A DNA stretch of 64,000 nucleotides from CAWBRT01 sp963814745. GTDB lineage: Bacteria > Acidobacteriota > Terriglobia > Terriglobales > Acidobacteriaceae. The DNA lies in contig CAWFEA010000003.1 of NCBI GenBank assembly GCA_963814745.1, forward strand, positions 62,001-126,000. Reading direction: 5' to 3'. A program made the position numbers and the translations under genes. Positions 1-9,703 of this stretch are shown here, in pieces. The notes under the pieces were generated by a model that saw only the letters and a program-made list of their open reading frames with translations, had not been told where the DNA came from and searched no databases. Numbering within the stretch: position 1 is the stretch's first letter; the number at the start of each line of letters is the position of its first letter.

Positions 1-521
1 GGATGAAAGACGCGCTGGCGGGCAAGCAGGCCCGGCTGAGCGACGAAGAGATTCGTACTATTCTTGCCGACCTGCAAAACGAGATGAGGGTCAAGCAGGC
101 CCAGGCCATGAAGGAACAGGCCGAGAAGAACAAGCAGGTGGGTGAGGCGTTTTTGGCTGAGAACAAGAAGAAAGACGGAGTGGTGACGCTGCCCAGCGGC
201 TTGCAGTACAAGATTCTGAAAGCCGGGGATGGTCCCAAGCCTACCGCCGAGGATACCGTCGTGTGCCAGTACCGCGGCACGCTGCTCGACGGCAAGGAAT
301 TCGACAGCTCATACAAGCACAACCAGCCGGCGACTTTCCCGGTCAACCGGGTCATTAAGGGATGGACTGAGGCGCTCCAGCTTATGCCCGCCGGATCGAA
401 GTGGCAATTGTTCGTTCCGCCCGATCTCGCCTACGGCGAACGCGGAGCCGGCGGGGAAATTCCGCCCGACGCCACCCTCATTTTCGAGGTGGAGCTGGTC
501 TCGATTAAGCCCAAGTCTTAG
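1..521 (+). CDS. FKBP-type peptidyl-prolyl cis-trans isomerase (5' end outside window)
   Basis: Isomerises proline peptide bonds to help protein folding. The first ~55 visible residues are a charged helical region typical of the FKBP N-terminal dimerisation arm. The FKBP domain follows, with the hallmark segments YRGTLLDGKEFDSS, VIKGWTEALQLMPAGSKW and PPDLAYGERGAGGEIPPDATL, the last carrying the conserved aromatic pocket. A Met lies at base 3, but Mip/FkpA-type proteins normally have a longer N-terminus with a signal peptide, so the true start is probably upstream. The next gene is 206 bp downstream on the same strand. Family assignment is firm; periplasmic location is inferred. Confidence 0.93.
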   Translation, partial: MKDALAGKQARLSDEEIRTILADLQNEMRVKQAQAMKEQAEKNKQVGEAFLAENKKKDGVVTLPSGLQYKILKAGDGPKPTAEDTVVCQYRGTLLDGKEFDSSYKHNQPATFPVNRVIKGWTEALQLMPAGSKWQLFVPPDLAYGERGAGGEIPPDATLIFEVELVSIKPKS

Positions 522-727
522 CGACGCAACCCCTCTGGCATTCGGCGGAGACGAAAGAATTCCGTGCCCGCAACCGATGGTTCGTGGCAAAATTGTGCTA
601 TTCACCAGACGAGTTGCGCCGCTGGCGATCCGGCGATTGCCAGCGGTCCAGAACCGTTTTGCAAGGGGTGTACCCCTGGGAAGCCGGGTAGCTTCGGGAT
701 GCCCCGCAGACTATTACAGGAGCAATC

Positions 728-1306
728 ATGAAGGTTCTTTTGATCAGCGGCAGTCCTAAACCAAACGGGAACACCGCGCAAGTGTTAGAGGAGTGCGCCA
801 AGGTCATTCGAGAGGCGGGCGTAGAGGCGGAGGTGGTTTCGTTCGCGGGCATGAAGATCGAGGCCTGCATCGCCTGCATGAAGTGTTCCAAGACAGGCGA
901 GTGCGGCACCGACGACGGGCTCAACGAAATCATCCGCAAAATCAGGCAGGCGGAAGGCTTGATCGTAGGTGCTCCGGTTTACTTCGGAACTGCCCGTGGC
1001 GATATGATGTGCGCTTTGCAGCGGATCGGGTATGTCTCCCGCAACACCGACAAGTACCTTACCGGCAAGATCGGCGGGCCGATTGCGGTGGCGCGGCGCG
1101 GCGGGCAGACGCTCACCCTGCAGGAAATGATGATGTTTTTCCTGATCAACGATATGGTGGTGCCGGGATCAACTTACTGGAACATGGTGTTCGGACGGAT
1201 GCCGGGAGAAGCGCTCAAGGACGAGGAAGGCATGGGAGCCGTAAAGCACTTCGCCGCCAACGTCGCCAACCTGGTGAAGAAGCTGCATCCGGCAACTGCG
1301 AATTAG
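728..1306 (+). CDS. Flavodoxin-fold NAD(P)H-dependent FMN reductase / iron-sulfur flavoprotein-like
   Basis: A 192-residue protein opening with the FMN phosphate-binding loop LISGSPKPNGNT on the first beta strand, as in NADPH-dependent FMN reductases and archaeal-type iron-sulfur flavoproteins. A cysteine cluster near residues 50-62 (CIACMKCSKTGEC) could hold an Fe-S cluster or serve redox chemistry. GAPVYFGTARGDM matches the second flavin-contact loop. The start is supported by AGGAG seven bases upstream of the ATG. A stand-alone electron-transfer or quinone/nitro-reductase role is likely; the substrate cannot be read from sequence. Confidence 0.88.
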   Translation: MKVLLISGSPKPNGNTAQVLEECAKVIREAGVEAEVVSFAGMKIEACIACMKCSKTGECGTDDGLNEIIRKIRQAEGLIVGAPVYFGTARGDMMCALQRIGYVSRNTDKYLTGKIGGPIAVARRGGQTLTLQEMMMFFLINDMVVPGSTYWNMVFGRMPGEALKDEEGMGAVKHFAANVANLVKKLHPATAN

Positions 1307-1384
1307 GCGCCGGAAGGATTGCGGCAGGCGTTCCACGCATGATTTGGTCGGATCGCGCCGAGAGTGTTCGCCTGCCGTGCAGGG

Positions 1385-2269
1385 TCAATGGGAAGCCGCT
1401 GCCGGGAACGTGCTCACCGGTTTTGCTTCCCGTTTGCTAACCTCCAGGGCCCGCGTGTACATCGCCAGCCTTGCCTCGTAGTCGGCTTTCTTGTCGGCTG
1501 GAACCAGCGCCATTACCGTGGTTTGGGTGACGACCGCTTTCTCGAACTGCCCTTCGGCATAGTAGGCCGCTGCCAGGGTGGAGAGAAAGATCGGGTTGTT
1601 TTTGAACGAAGCTACGGCCTTTTGCGCATAGTCCAGCGCCGCCCGCGGGTTGCGCAGGTCCGGATCGTGACTGAGGTAGATAACCGCCAGATTGTTCTGC
1701 GCGCTGGCGTAACCTTTATCGGCGGCTTTCTGGTACCAGGACACCGCTTGTTCCACGTCTTGCTTTAAGCCGCCGCGCCCTTTCTCGTACATCAGGCCCA
1801 GATAATTTTGCGCCGATTCATCTCCTTTATCGGCCGCCTTGCGGAACCAACTCACGCCTTGCACTTCATCTTTCGGCAGCCCCCCGCGGCCATCCAGGCA
1901 CATCAGCCCCAGATTTCGCATGGCGTTCGCTTCGCCCTGGTCGGCTGCCTTGCGATACCAGAAAGCGGCTTGCACGTCGTCTTTTGGCAACCCGCCGTGT
2001 CCCTCTTCGTACATCCAGCCAAGAAAAGTTTGCGAGTTCATCTGGCCCTGCTGGGCCGCCTTGAGAAACCATACGGCGGCCGCGAACTCGTCTCTGGGAA
2101 GACCATCGGTCGCGAACAAATAGGCTCGCCCCAGCAGGAATTGCGCTACCGGCTCGCCCTTTTCCGCCCGCGCCTTCAACTCGGCGAGCCCGCTTTCGGC
2201 GTTCTGCCCGAAGCCAAAACAAGCAAGTGCCAGAATCGCTAATACAACTGCAACCGATTGCTTCACCAT
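1385..2269 (-). CDS. Secreted Sel1-repeat (TPR-like) protein
   Basis: About 295 residues with an N-terminal signal peptide (VAVVLAILALACFGFGQ) followed by at least five Sel1-like repeats of ~36 residues, each with an A-x-W-[FY]-x-KAA core and a G-LPKD-type turn (e.g. AVWFLKAAQQG, AFWYRKAADQG, VSWFRKAADKG). Such solenoids scaffold protein-protein contacts in the periplasm. I chose the Met at 2269 because GGGAGAGG lies just upstream, rather than the longer frame from 2350, which places 27 unconserved residues before the signal peptide. No operon partner is apparent. The function beyond scaffolding is unknown. Confidence 0.85.
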   Translation of the reverse strand: MVKQSVAVVLAILALACFGFGQNAESGLAELKARAEKGEPVAQFLLGRAYLFATDGLPRDEFAAAVWFLKAAQQGQMNSQTFLGWMYEEGHGGLPKDDVQAAFWYRKAADQGEANAMRNLGLMCLDGRGGLPKDEVQGVSWFRKAADKGDESAQNYLGLMYEKGRGGLKQDVEQAVSWYQKAADKGYASAQNNLAVIYLSHDPDLRNPRAALDYAQKAVASFKNNPIFLSTLAAAYYAEGQFEKAVVTQTTVMALVPADKKADYEARLAMYTRALEVSKREAKPVSTFPAAASH

Positions 2270-2398
2270 TTGCGAGCCTCTCCCGATGAAAGCCGGGGCC
2301 GCGCCGCATATTCCGCTCCGCAGCCGCATGGAATTGTGAGCAGAGTCCACCTACATTCTAGATCAGTCTTGCCAGAGCTATACCCCATCAAATTTTCC

Positions 2399-2543
2399 GG
2401 TAGTGGGTCAATTTGGTGAGGGTGCCCCCAGGTTCCGCGCCGTGTTGTTCGGCGCTAACCTGGGAAATAGCCCACGTCAGCCCAAAAGAAGGGCGGGACG
2501 TGGGGCACCCGTCGTGACGAGAAATTCAAATTGACCCACTACC
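2399..2543. repeat. MITE-like palindromic element, 17-bp perfect terminal inverted repeats
   Basis: GGTAGTGGGTCAATTTG at 2399-2415 is matched perfectly in inverse orientation at 2527-2543. A second inverted pair lies inside (gggtgcccc / ggggcaccc). Two further hairpins are nested in it: cccaggtt...aacctggg and cccacgtc...gacgtggg. The ~145 bp unit has no reading frame and sits between the Sel1 gene and the 3' end of the GH3 gene. Layered palindromes with terminal repeats are typical of non-autonomous miniature elements or large REP-type units. Confidence 0.75.
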
Positions 2544-2550
2544 AATTTTC

Positions 2551-4437
2551 TTAGAAGCCGGAGCCGGATCCGTTCTCCACCCTCCAGCCCGTCCCGCGTT
2601 GCAGACCGGCGCCGCGCGGGGCGATGCGCGGAAGCGTCACCGGCAGCGTCCCTCGTACCGCGATCTCGCCGAAGATCGCCTTCACCGCGCTAATCTCCGA
2701 TACCGTGGTGTTCGAGTAAAGGCAAAGATAGTTCTCGACGCCCGGATAAATGCTTGCTATGTAGGGGCTCCCCATGGCCAGCAGAACCGTCTTTGCGCCG
2801 GCGCGCGCCAGAATCGCTTTCAGAAGGTCACCGCTGCCCGGTTCCACGTCGAGTCCCCCTCCGCCTGTACCACGCCTTCTGCGCCCCTGGACCGGGACGA
2901 TGTAAACGGGCGCGATCACCACTCTGGCTCGCCGCACCGCCTCCAGCACCTCCGCCGAAAGCCACGCGGCGCTGGCTTCATCGACGTAGTACACCGTCGC
3001 GGCTGGCAAGCGGGCCCGCAACAGTCGATCGAACATCCGCCCGGGGTCGTCCCGCGCGTCGTCGCTGAAGATCACCGCGACAACGTCATTGCCGGCCGCG
3101 CCGTTGCCTCCTCCGGCCGCGGACTTCAGCGGAAGCACCCTCCCGTTGTCGCGCACAAGGGTTACGGAGGCATCCGCAATCTTCTGCGCGATGGCCTGGT
3201 TCTCCGGCCTGCCCACCGTCTCGGCAAGCGTGTTCAAATCCACGAGACGCGACTTGTACAATCCGAGACTCGCCTTGGCCCGCAAAATCTTCAGCACCGA
3301 GTCGTCGATCCGGCTCTCCGCGATTTCTCCGTTGCGCACCGCCTGTACTACGCCCCGATAAGAATCTTCGAGGTCCGCCGGAGCCATGAGCACGTCTTCG
3401 CCCGCCTTGACCGCCTCGATGGCCGCCCGCGCCGCGGCGCTCGCCGGTGGCAAGGTGGCAAACCGGGATGTCAGCGCGGCCATGTCCATGGCATCGGTCA
3501 CCACCAGCCCCCGGAAGCCCATCTGGCGTCGCAGCACTCCTTGAATGATGCGGGGCGAAATGCTCGCCACCCGCTGGCTGTCGGCATCCAGCGCGGGAGC
3601 GGCCACGTGAGCCACCATGATGCTGTCCACGCCCGCCTCAATGGCGGCGCGGAACGGGGCCAACTCCACTTGATTCAAGCGCTTGGCGTCGCCCCTCACG
3701 CTGGCCAACGCGAGGTGCGTGTCAGTCTGCGTGTCGCCATGCCCGGGAAAGTGTTTGGCCGTCGTCAGCATCCCCGTTCCCCGCGCGCCGGCGATGTAGG
3801 CGGCCACCAGTTGGCTGGTTTCGGCGACGTCCTCTCCGAAACTGCGCGTGTTGATGATCGGATTTAGCGGGTTCGAATTTACGTCGGCCACGGGAAAGAA
3901 GTTCCAGTGCACTCCAACCGCCCGCGCTTCGATCGCCGTGATCCTGCCGAACAGGAAAGCGAAATCCTTGTTGTGGGTCGCGCCCAAAGCCATGGCGTAG
4001 GGAAAAACCGTTCCTCCGCTCAGCCTCATGGTCACGCCGCGCTCGAAATCGGCGGCGACGAGCAGCGGCAGCTCCGAATCGCTTTGCAGTTGATTGGTCA
4101 AAGCCGCCAACTCGTAGGGACTGCTCTTCTTCAACACAGATCCGTCCGCGGGAACGGTTATGCCGAAGGCCCCTATGTGGAACCTGTGCATGGTGTCACG
4201 TAGTTGCAGATATTCGGGACTATTCACGTTGAGGAAGGCCGAGCGCGCCCAGATCATGAACATCTGGCCGACCTTCTCTTCCAACGACATTTTTTTCAAC
4301 GTGTTACGCGCCCACTGCTCGCCTTCATGGTCGATTCCCAAAACTTGCTCGCGCATGCCGCCAAAGCCTGGAGCCTGCCCGAAGGCAGCTTGCGCCAGCA
4401 ATAGGCAAAGCAGGAAATAAAGCAAAACTCTGCGCAT
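2551..4437 (-). CDS. Secreted glycoside hydrolase family 3, beta-N-acetylhexosaminidase (NagZ-like)
   Basis: A 628-residue GH3 enzyme with a clear signal peptide (LLYFLLCLLLAQAAFG). The NagZ-type signature KHFPGHGDTQTDTH (around residue 230) carries the His/Asp acid-base pair, and VVTDAMDMAAL (around 320) carries the catalytic nucleophile Asp. A C-terminal alpha/beta domain of ~220 residues follows, as in two-domain GH3 enzymes such as Bacillus NagZ. The likely role is cleavage of GlcNAc-MurNAc or chitin-derived oligosaccharides outside the cytoplasm. It stands alone with a 424 bp upstream gap. Confidence 0.92.
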   Translation of the reverse strand: MRRVLLYFLLCLLLAQAAFGQAPGFGGMREQVLGIDHEGEQWARNTLKKMSLEEKVGQMFMIWARSAFLNVNSPEYLQLRDTMHRFHIGAFGITVPADGSVLKKSSPYELAALTNQLQSDSELPLLVAADFERGVTMRLSGGTVFPYAMALGATHNKDFAFLFGRITAIEARAVGVHWNFFPVADVNSNPLNPIINTRSFGEDVAETSQLVAAYIAGARGTGMLTTAKHFPGHGDTQTDTHLALASVRGDAKRLNQVELAPFRAAIEAGVDSIMVAHVAAPALDADSQRVASISPRIIQGVLRRQMGFRGLVVTDAMDMAALTSRFATLPPASAAARAAIEAVKAGEDVLMAPADLEDSYRGVVQAVRNGEIAESRIDDSVLKILRAKASLGLYKSRLVDLNTLAETVGRPENQAIAQKIADASVTLVRDNGRVLPLKSAAGGGNGAAGNDVVAVIFSDDARDDPGRMFDRLLRARLPAATVYYVDEASAAWLSAEVLEAVRRARVVIAPVYIVPVQGRRRRGTGGGGLDVEPGSGDLLKAILARAGAKTVLLAMGSPYIASIYPGVENYLCLYSNTTVSEISAVKAIFGEIAVRGTLPVTLPRIAPRGAGLQRGTGWRVENGSGSGF

Positions 4438-4861
4438 GCGCCAACAATAGCAGCGCTTGAGGCCAGCAGCAATCAGCTAAGTACCGCAACAGAAATATAA
4501 GGGTATTTGCGCTAAAGTGAAGTCATGCGCCGGGGTATCGCCGGGCTGAGCGCCATGCTCTGCTTGCAAAAGGGGTGAATTTCTGGGAAACCTATGCTGC
4601 GGAACACGGGCAAATCGGATGCCGGCTAAGCAAGCGTCATCAGTTTTCTTCGTGCGCTTAAGCCAAGTACGAACTATCCTTAAATCCTTCTTTCTCGAAC
4701 GGTTGAGCGGAAACCATGGCGAAGGTCGCTGGGGCGATCCAGAGAACTTCTTACTCTAGGCGTGCCAGGCAGACGACACCGCGCGGCAGGTTTTTTGATT
4801 CCGTATAATCAAAACCATCTGATGGACGATTTCGATTAATTGCGGTTGCGAAGGGGAACGC
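4438..4861. other. Intergenic region, divergent promoters expected
   Basis: This gap lies between two divergently transcribed genes (GH3 leftward, methyltransferase-like rightward), so it should hold both promoters. I see G-rich potential stem-loops near 4530-4640 but no riboswitch consensus or tRNA that I recognise, and no convincing coding frame. Confidence 0.5.
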
Positions 4862-5464
4862 ATGTTGCCTAGTATCATCCGGCGGTCCCGGCTCATGCTC
4901 AATTACAAACGCATCGCAGCCAGACCGGACTTCCTGATGTGGAAGCTGAAGGGATCTCCTCGCCCCAAAGTCCCGCACCTGATCAAGCAGCGTACGGTGC
5001 TGGAATACGCCCAACGATTCCATCTTCCGGTGCTGATTGAGACAGGAACCCAGTACGGGCAGATGGTCAGTGCGATGCGGACTCGTTTCCGCGAGATTTA
5101 CTCGATTGAACTGGACGGCACCAATTACGCCCTGGCGGTCAAGAACTTTGCCTCGTACCGGCAGCACATTCATCTATTGCAGGGTGACAGCGCGATCGCG
5201 CTGCCGCAACTGCTTCAGTCGATCTCCGAACCGTGCCTGTTTTGGCTGGACGGGCATTCGCACGAGACCCCAATCATGGATGAATTGCGGGCCGTCTTCA
5301 GCCACGGCGCGCACCATCACGTAATTCTCATCGACGATGCCGTTTGTTTCGGCGGGAGCAAATTCTATCCGACGCTGGACGCGGTGAAAGCACTGACCGA
5401 AGCGCACTGGCCGAAGGCGACACTGGAAGTACAAGACAACATCATTCGCATCCACCAGGGCTGA
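4862..5464 (+). CDS. Class I SAM-dependent methyltransferase-like protein
   Basis: A 200-residue Rossmann-fold protein. LIETGTQYGQM (around residue 58) corresponds to the SAM-binding motif I, IYSIELD to the acidic end of strand 2, and LFWLDGHSH to strand 4 with its catalytic-region acid. It resembles small methyltransferases found in polysaccharide and glycan loci. The substrate is unknown. The start has only a modest GAAGGGGAACGC ribosome site. Flanking genes give no pathway context. Confidence 0.7.
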   Translation: MLPSIIRRSRLMLNYKRIAARPDFLMWKLKGSPRPKVPHLIKQRTVLEYAQRFHLPVLIETGTQYGQMVSAMRTRFREIYSIELDGTNYALAVKNFASYRQHIHLLQGDSAIALPQLLQSISEPCLFWLDGHSHETPIMDELRAVFSHGAHHHVILIDDAVCFGGSKFYPTLDAVKALTEAHWPKATLEVQDNIIRIHQG

Positions 5465-5642
5465 TAATTCGAGCTGTCCGCAGCCAACCGCACCATGGGT
5501 CGTCGGGTGAGAGGTCGGCGCGGGAATCGATCTCCACCGGGTTGTGCAAGGCTCACACGTACATCCGCCCCGCGCCGGCTCGGTATCTGCGCAACCCAAA
5601 ATTATTGCGATTAGAGATTAAGGCGATCAGAGATTAAGCGCT

Positions 5643-7162
5643 TTACTCGCGCGCTTCCCCGACTGGCTCCAGCTCCGCTTTTGGCTGGCGTCCGGCCATC
5701 TCCGCTCCCGCCTGGGGAGAGAGCTTCGAAACCGAGTAGGCCGACGACATGGCGAAGAGTCCCAAGGCAACAAAGGCCGGCCAGAAATCGCCGGCGACGA
5801 TCTTGGCGTGGCCCTGAAGATAATTCGACGCCTGCAACGCGAATGCCCCCGTGGTTATGCCCACGCCCAGTGAGAGCTGCTGCACGGTGGCGAACATGCT
5901 GGTGGCGGCGCTGACCCGGTGGTCCGGTATCTCCGCATAGGTGATCGCGTTCAGGCCGGTAAACTGCAGCGAGCGGAAGCAGCCGGTGATCAACAGCACG
6001 GCGAATATCAGCCAATGCGGCGTGCTTGCCGTAAACAGTCCAATGCTGGCGATCGTCGCCGAGGCAAATATGGAATTTACCAGCAGCATTTTGCGAAATC
6101 CGTAGAGGCGCAAAAGCAGCTTGATGATGCTTTTGATGAACATGGCTCCCACCGCCGAGGCACAGGTCAGCATTCCCGACTGCATGGGGTTCAGCCCGAA
6201 GCCCAACTGCAACATCAGCGGCAGCAGAAGCGCAATCGCACCGACGCCAATCCGAAACAGCGAGCCGCCGCCAACCCCGGCCCAGAACGTCGGAATCTTG
6301 AGCAGGTCGAATTCCAGCAGTGGTCTCTGTTTGTGCCGCGCCATGCGGAAATAAATATAGGTGACGACCGTGCCGAAGGCGATGCAGACGGCGGACAGCA
6401 TTCGCGGTACCACGTCTTCGGTAATCGCGCTCAACCCGAACATGAGCACCGATAGGCCGATGGCCGACAGCACAAAGCCCGACGTGTCCAGCGGCGGCAC
6501 TTCGCTCTCGCGCACGTTTTCCATGAAATGCAGCGCCAGAAAAATGCCGAGGATGCTGATCGGGACATTGATGAAAAAAATCCAGCGCCAATTCCAATAG
6601 GTGGTGATAAAACCACCCAGCGGCGGCCCGCACAGCGGACCAAGCAAAGCGGGAACGGTGAGGTAATTGAGCGCCGTCACCAGTTCTTCCCGGCTCACCG
6701 TCCGCACAATCACAATCCGCCCCACCGGAACCATCATGGCCCCGCCCACGCCTTGCAGGAAGCGCGCCGCCACGAAAAATCCAAAAGAGCGCGCCGTCCC
6801 GCAGAGCATGGAGCTGACCACGAAGACCGCAATCGCGGAGCAGAAGACGACTTTCCCGCCAATGCGGTCAGTGATCCAGCCTGATACCGGTATGAAACGG
6901 CCAGGCTCACCAGGTAAGAAGTCAGCCCCAGCTTGAGCACGATCGGAGCCACTCCCAAGTCGCGAGCGATCATCGGCAACGACGTCGCGATCACCGTGGC
7001 ATCGACCTGCTCCATAAAAAGGGCACAGGCTACGATCAGCGGAACCAGCAACGCCGGACGAATGCCAAGCCTGGACCTTCTGCCCGTGGCGGCAGGAGTC
7101 ACAGCCGTATCATGGCTGTTCCGTACCAAATCGTTTTGCTTGGAGCTTGGAGTCCGTGTCAC
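5643..7162 (-). CDS. MFS drug:H+ antiporter, DHA2 (EmrB/QacA) type, one frameshift
   Basis: Translation starts at 7162 (residues around LFMEQVDATVIATSLPMIARDLG form the DHA2 helix-1 signature) and continues after a one-base shift into FIPVSGWITDRIG, the loop 2-3 motif A. FLQGVGGAMMVPVGR (motif C region) and about a dozen more hydrophobic helices follow, giving ~505 residues and 14 predicted segments. The break falls in an AAA run at 6895-6897 (TTT on the coding strand); one missing T restores the frame. All family motifs are intact on both sides, so I regard the gene as whole. Likely an efflux pump; the substrate is not predictable. Confidence 0.85.
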
Positions 7163-7272
7163 AGGTTCTGGAAATAGTATCTCCCGATTGATCCCCGGTC
7201 GTAAATCAGGGATTTACCCCTTTTCGGCTATTTGCTTCGAAGACAATACCCGGGAATTTCCGGGGCTGCCCG

Positions 7273-9201
7273 CTAGCTCACGGTGAGCGTAAGGGGAATC
7301 GTCTGCGTCACCGTGCCACTGGTGCCGGTGATCGTCAGTGTGTAGGTACCGGCAGGTGTGCTCGTGCTCTTAATCAGAGGGAACGATGTTACCGGAGGCG
7401 AGCCGCCTCCGCCACAGCCTGCCAGCAGCATGATCGACGCCAGAAGTCCTCCGATAACCCAGCGCCCGATCGTCTTGCGGCGCAGACTCCCGCGCCCGGC
7501 AGCCAGGGCAAATGGCAACAGCAAAGCCATGGCGAACGTAAACGGCGTGCGTCCTCTTCCGGATTGAGCGGTGCTGGCGGACTGGCCCGTGGTTGTCACG
7601 GTTACAGTCAGCGGCACGGTCTCATTGGCGACGACGGATGGATCGGTCGGCGAGACCGTACACAGCGTGGTCGCGGGCGCTCCGGAACAGGTGAACAATA
7701 CCGAGCCGTTGAAGGTTGCGCCTGATATCAGGTTGAGCAGATAGGTAGCGGTTCCACCCGGCGCTACGGTTGCCGAGGTGGTGCTATTCGCCTGGATGGA
7801 TAAGACAAAGCTTGGGATGACATTGGCAACGGTCACGGTTACCGACGAAGTCGCAGTGTTGCCGGCGCTGTCTGTCGCCACGGCGGTGATGGTGTGGCTC
7901 CCGTTGGTGGATTGCGTGGTGTCCCACGAAACCGTGTACGGCGGCGACGCGACCTGCGGGCCAAGATTCACTCCGTTGACCGCAAACTGAACCCCCGCCA
8001 ATGCCAATCCGGCCGAGGCGCTTGCCGCCAGCGTAACCGTCCCTGAAACCAGGCTTCCATCGGTCGGAGAAGTGATCGAAACGCTCGGCCCCGTGTTGAT
8101 AAACGGCAAAGTTGGGTCGATCACACTGAGGCTGTTGGAACCCGTGTTGGCGACGAATACCAGGTTCGGGGTCAGGTTCACAGCGATGGCGGATGGCTCC
8201 ACTCCAACCGCGACCGTCGCCGTCTGATAGGTCGTTCCGTCGATGACCGTTATTTCGCTGCCCAAATAGTTGGCAACATAGATCCGGTTGTTGACGGAGT
8301 TGATGGCGATGTACTTGGGTTGACCGGGCGCGGCCAACGAACTGGCAAGGTTGCTGCTGCCAGCGATCGCAGTCACGGTATCAGCGAGGTAATTGGTTGC
8401 GAATATCTCGTTGGTGGCGGAGCTAAGGGCTACTCCCCAAGAGGCGGCGCAGGACACGGTATTGGTGACGGTATTCGTGACCCCGTCGATCACCGCTATG
8501 CCGGTCTGAAACGGGGTATTGTTGCCGACGTAGATTTCGTTGGTCTGGGTATTGACCGCGATTTGACTTAGATTCGAGCCGTTCGAGCTGACTGAGATCG
8601 AGGCGGTTGTCTTGGCGGCGCCATCAACCACCGTCACCGTGCCATCCTGATTGGCAACGTAGACCTTGTTGGTCACCGGATTGACCGCCAGCCAGCGCGG
8701 CCCGCTTCCCGTGTTAAAGGTTGTCACGTTCTCCGTCAGGCCATCGATTGCGCTGACCGTATTGTCCGAATAGTTGGTTACATAAATGACGTTCGCGCTT
8801 TCATTGACCGCAATGTTGAGTGGTCCGTTTCCAACCGTGACCGAGTGCACCGAATAGTCTGTGCCGTCGATCACACTGACCGTACCGGATCCATTGCCGG
8901 CAACGTAGGTCTTATTGGTAGTGGAGTTGACGGCAATTCCGTTAGGACCGGTACCCGGGTAGGTGCCGACGGGGACGACCGTCACGACAGCATCGGTGAC
9001 GGCATCCACCACGTAGACGCTGCTCGGGTTTGCGGTGACATAAATCTTGTTGGTGGCCGTATTGACGGCCAGCGACTGCGGCGCGGCGCCCAGTGGGATA
9101 TCTTGTACTTTCTGATCAGCCGCTGCGGTAGCTGCCCACAGAAGGATTATGATGGCCCACAACCACGAACCGCTGGCACGGCTCCTACGATTTAGCTGCA
9201 T
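7273..9201 (-). CDS. YVTN beta-propeller repeat protein with Ig-like domain
   Basis: 642 residues. A signal peptide is followed by eight or so ~42-residue YVTN-type blades (recurrent IAVN..TNKIYV..N...TVSVIDG), making a seven- to eight-bladed propeller. A bacterial Ig-like module follows around residues 370-460 (SPTDGSLVSGTVTL). Near the C-terminus are hydrophobic segments (FTFAMALLLPFALAAG and a Cys-Gly-rich LLAGCGGGGS), then a short beta tail. Such proteins are very abundant in Acidobacteria and are usually exported or surface-associated. No enzymatic function is indicated. Confidence 0.88.
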   Translation of the reverse strand: MQLNRRSRASGSWLWAIIILLWAATAAADQKVQDIPLGAAPQSLAVNTATNKIYVTANPSSVYVVDAVTDAVVTVVPVGTYPGTGPNGIAVNSTTNKTYVAGNGSGTVSVIDGTDYSVHSVTVGNGPLNIAVNESANVIYVTNYSDNTVSAIDGLTENVTTFNTGSGPRWLAVNPVTNKVYVANQDGTVTVVDGAAKTTASISVSSNGSNLSQIAVNTQTNEIYVGNNTPFQTGIAVIDGVTNTVTNTVSCAASWGVALSSATNEIFATNYLADTVTAIAGSSNLASSLAAPGQPKYIAINSVNNRIYVANYLGSEITVIDGTTYQTATVAVGVEPSAIAVNLTPNLVFVANTGSNSLSVIDPTLPFINTGPSVSITSPTDGSLVSGTVTLAASASAGLALAGVQFAVNGVNLGPQVASPPYTVSWDTTQSTNGSHTITAVATDSAGNTATSSVTVTVANVIPSFVLSIQANSTTSATVAPGGTATYLLNLISGATFNGSVLFTCSGAPATTLCTVSPTDPSVVANETVPLTVTVTTTGQSASTAQSGRGRTPFTFAMALLLPFALAAGRGSLRRKTIGRWVIGGLLASIMLLAGCGGGGSPPVTSFPLIKSTSTPAGTYTLTITGTSGTVTQTIPLTLTVS

Positions 9202-9703
9202 GAACTCCCCCGTGCCCCTGGTTCAATCCTCATCTCGCCGGGCTTGGACACAATCATACGGCAGCCGCCCAGCATGGCTTTGCCGACCTCCGTATGGTTC
9301 TCTGTATAAAGAACTTATTAGGTCTGGCTGCGAGGCTAAAGTCAAGCAAAGGCGGCCGCGAAACGACCTTAAGTGCCAAATTGGGAGAGATTTCGAGGGG
9401 AATTTGGGCAGGAAAATGGCTTCCGAATGCACCGGTTTTGCAGGCCACGCAATGTCCGATAACGATTTAGCGTCCGATAACGATGAGAACGGGGGCGCTC
9501 AAAATACCGGCGGAAATTCCGCCCGCGCCGCAGTGTCCCGGCTGACTCTTGTTCATGCCGAGCTGCCTCAAGCGCCTCCTGTGGATGCGGAACATCCCTG
9601 AGAGATGTGGAACAGCATCCTGAAATCACCAAGGCGCACTGACGCGGCTGCGCGCCCTGCATCGTCGCGTCAAGTCGGGGTGGTGCAGGGCAGGTTCTTC
9701 GTC
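9202..9703. other. Intergenic region without convincing gene
   Basis: This 502 bp gap separates the YVTN gene start from the 3' end of the lipid methyltransferase gene. Short open frames exist on both strands, but they lack recognisable domains or good ribosome sites. The 9202-9330 part should hold the YVTN gene promoter on the minus strand. Confidence 0.4.

Noticed and set aside
4500..4800. Possible c-di-GMP or other riboswitch upstream of the methyltransferase gene
   Set aside because: Some GGGCAAA-like words occur, but the ordered consensus blocks and pairing of known classes are missing.
7800..9100. DNA-level tandem repeats or CRISPR-like array
   Set aside because: The periodicity is ~126 bp and matches the ~42-residue YVTN blades of an intact coding sequence; units are divergent in sequence.
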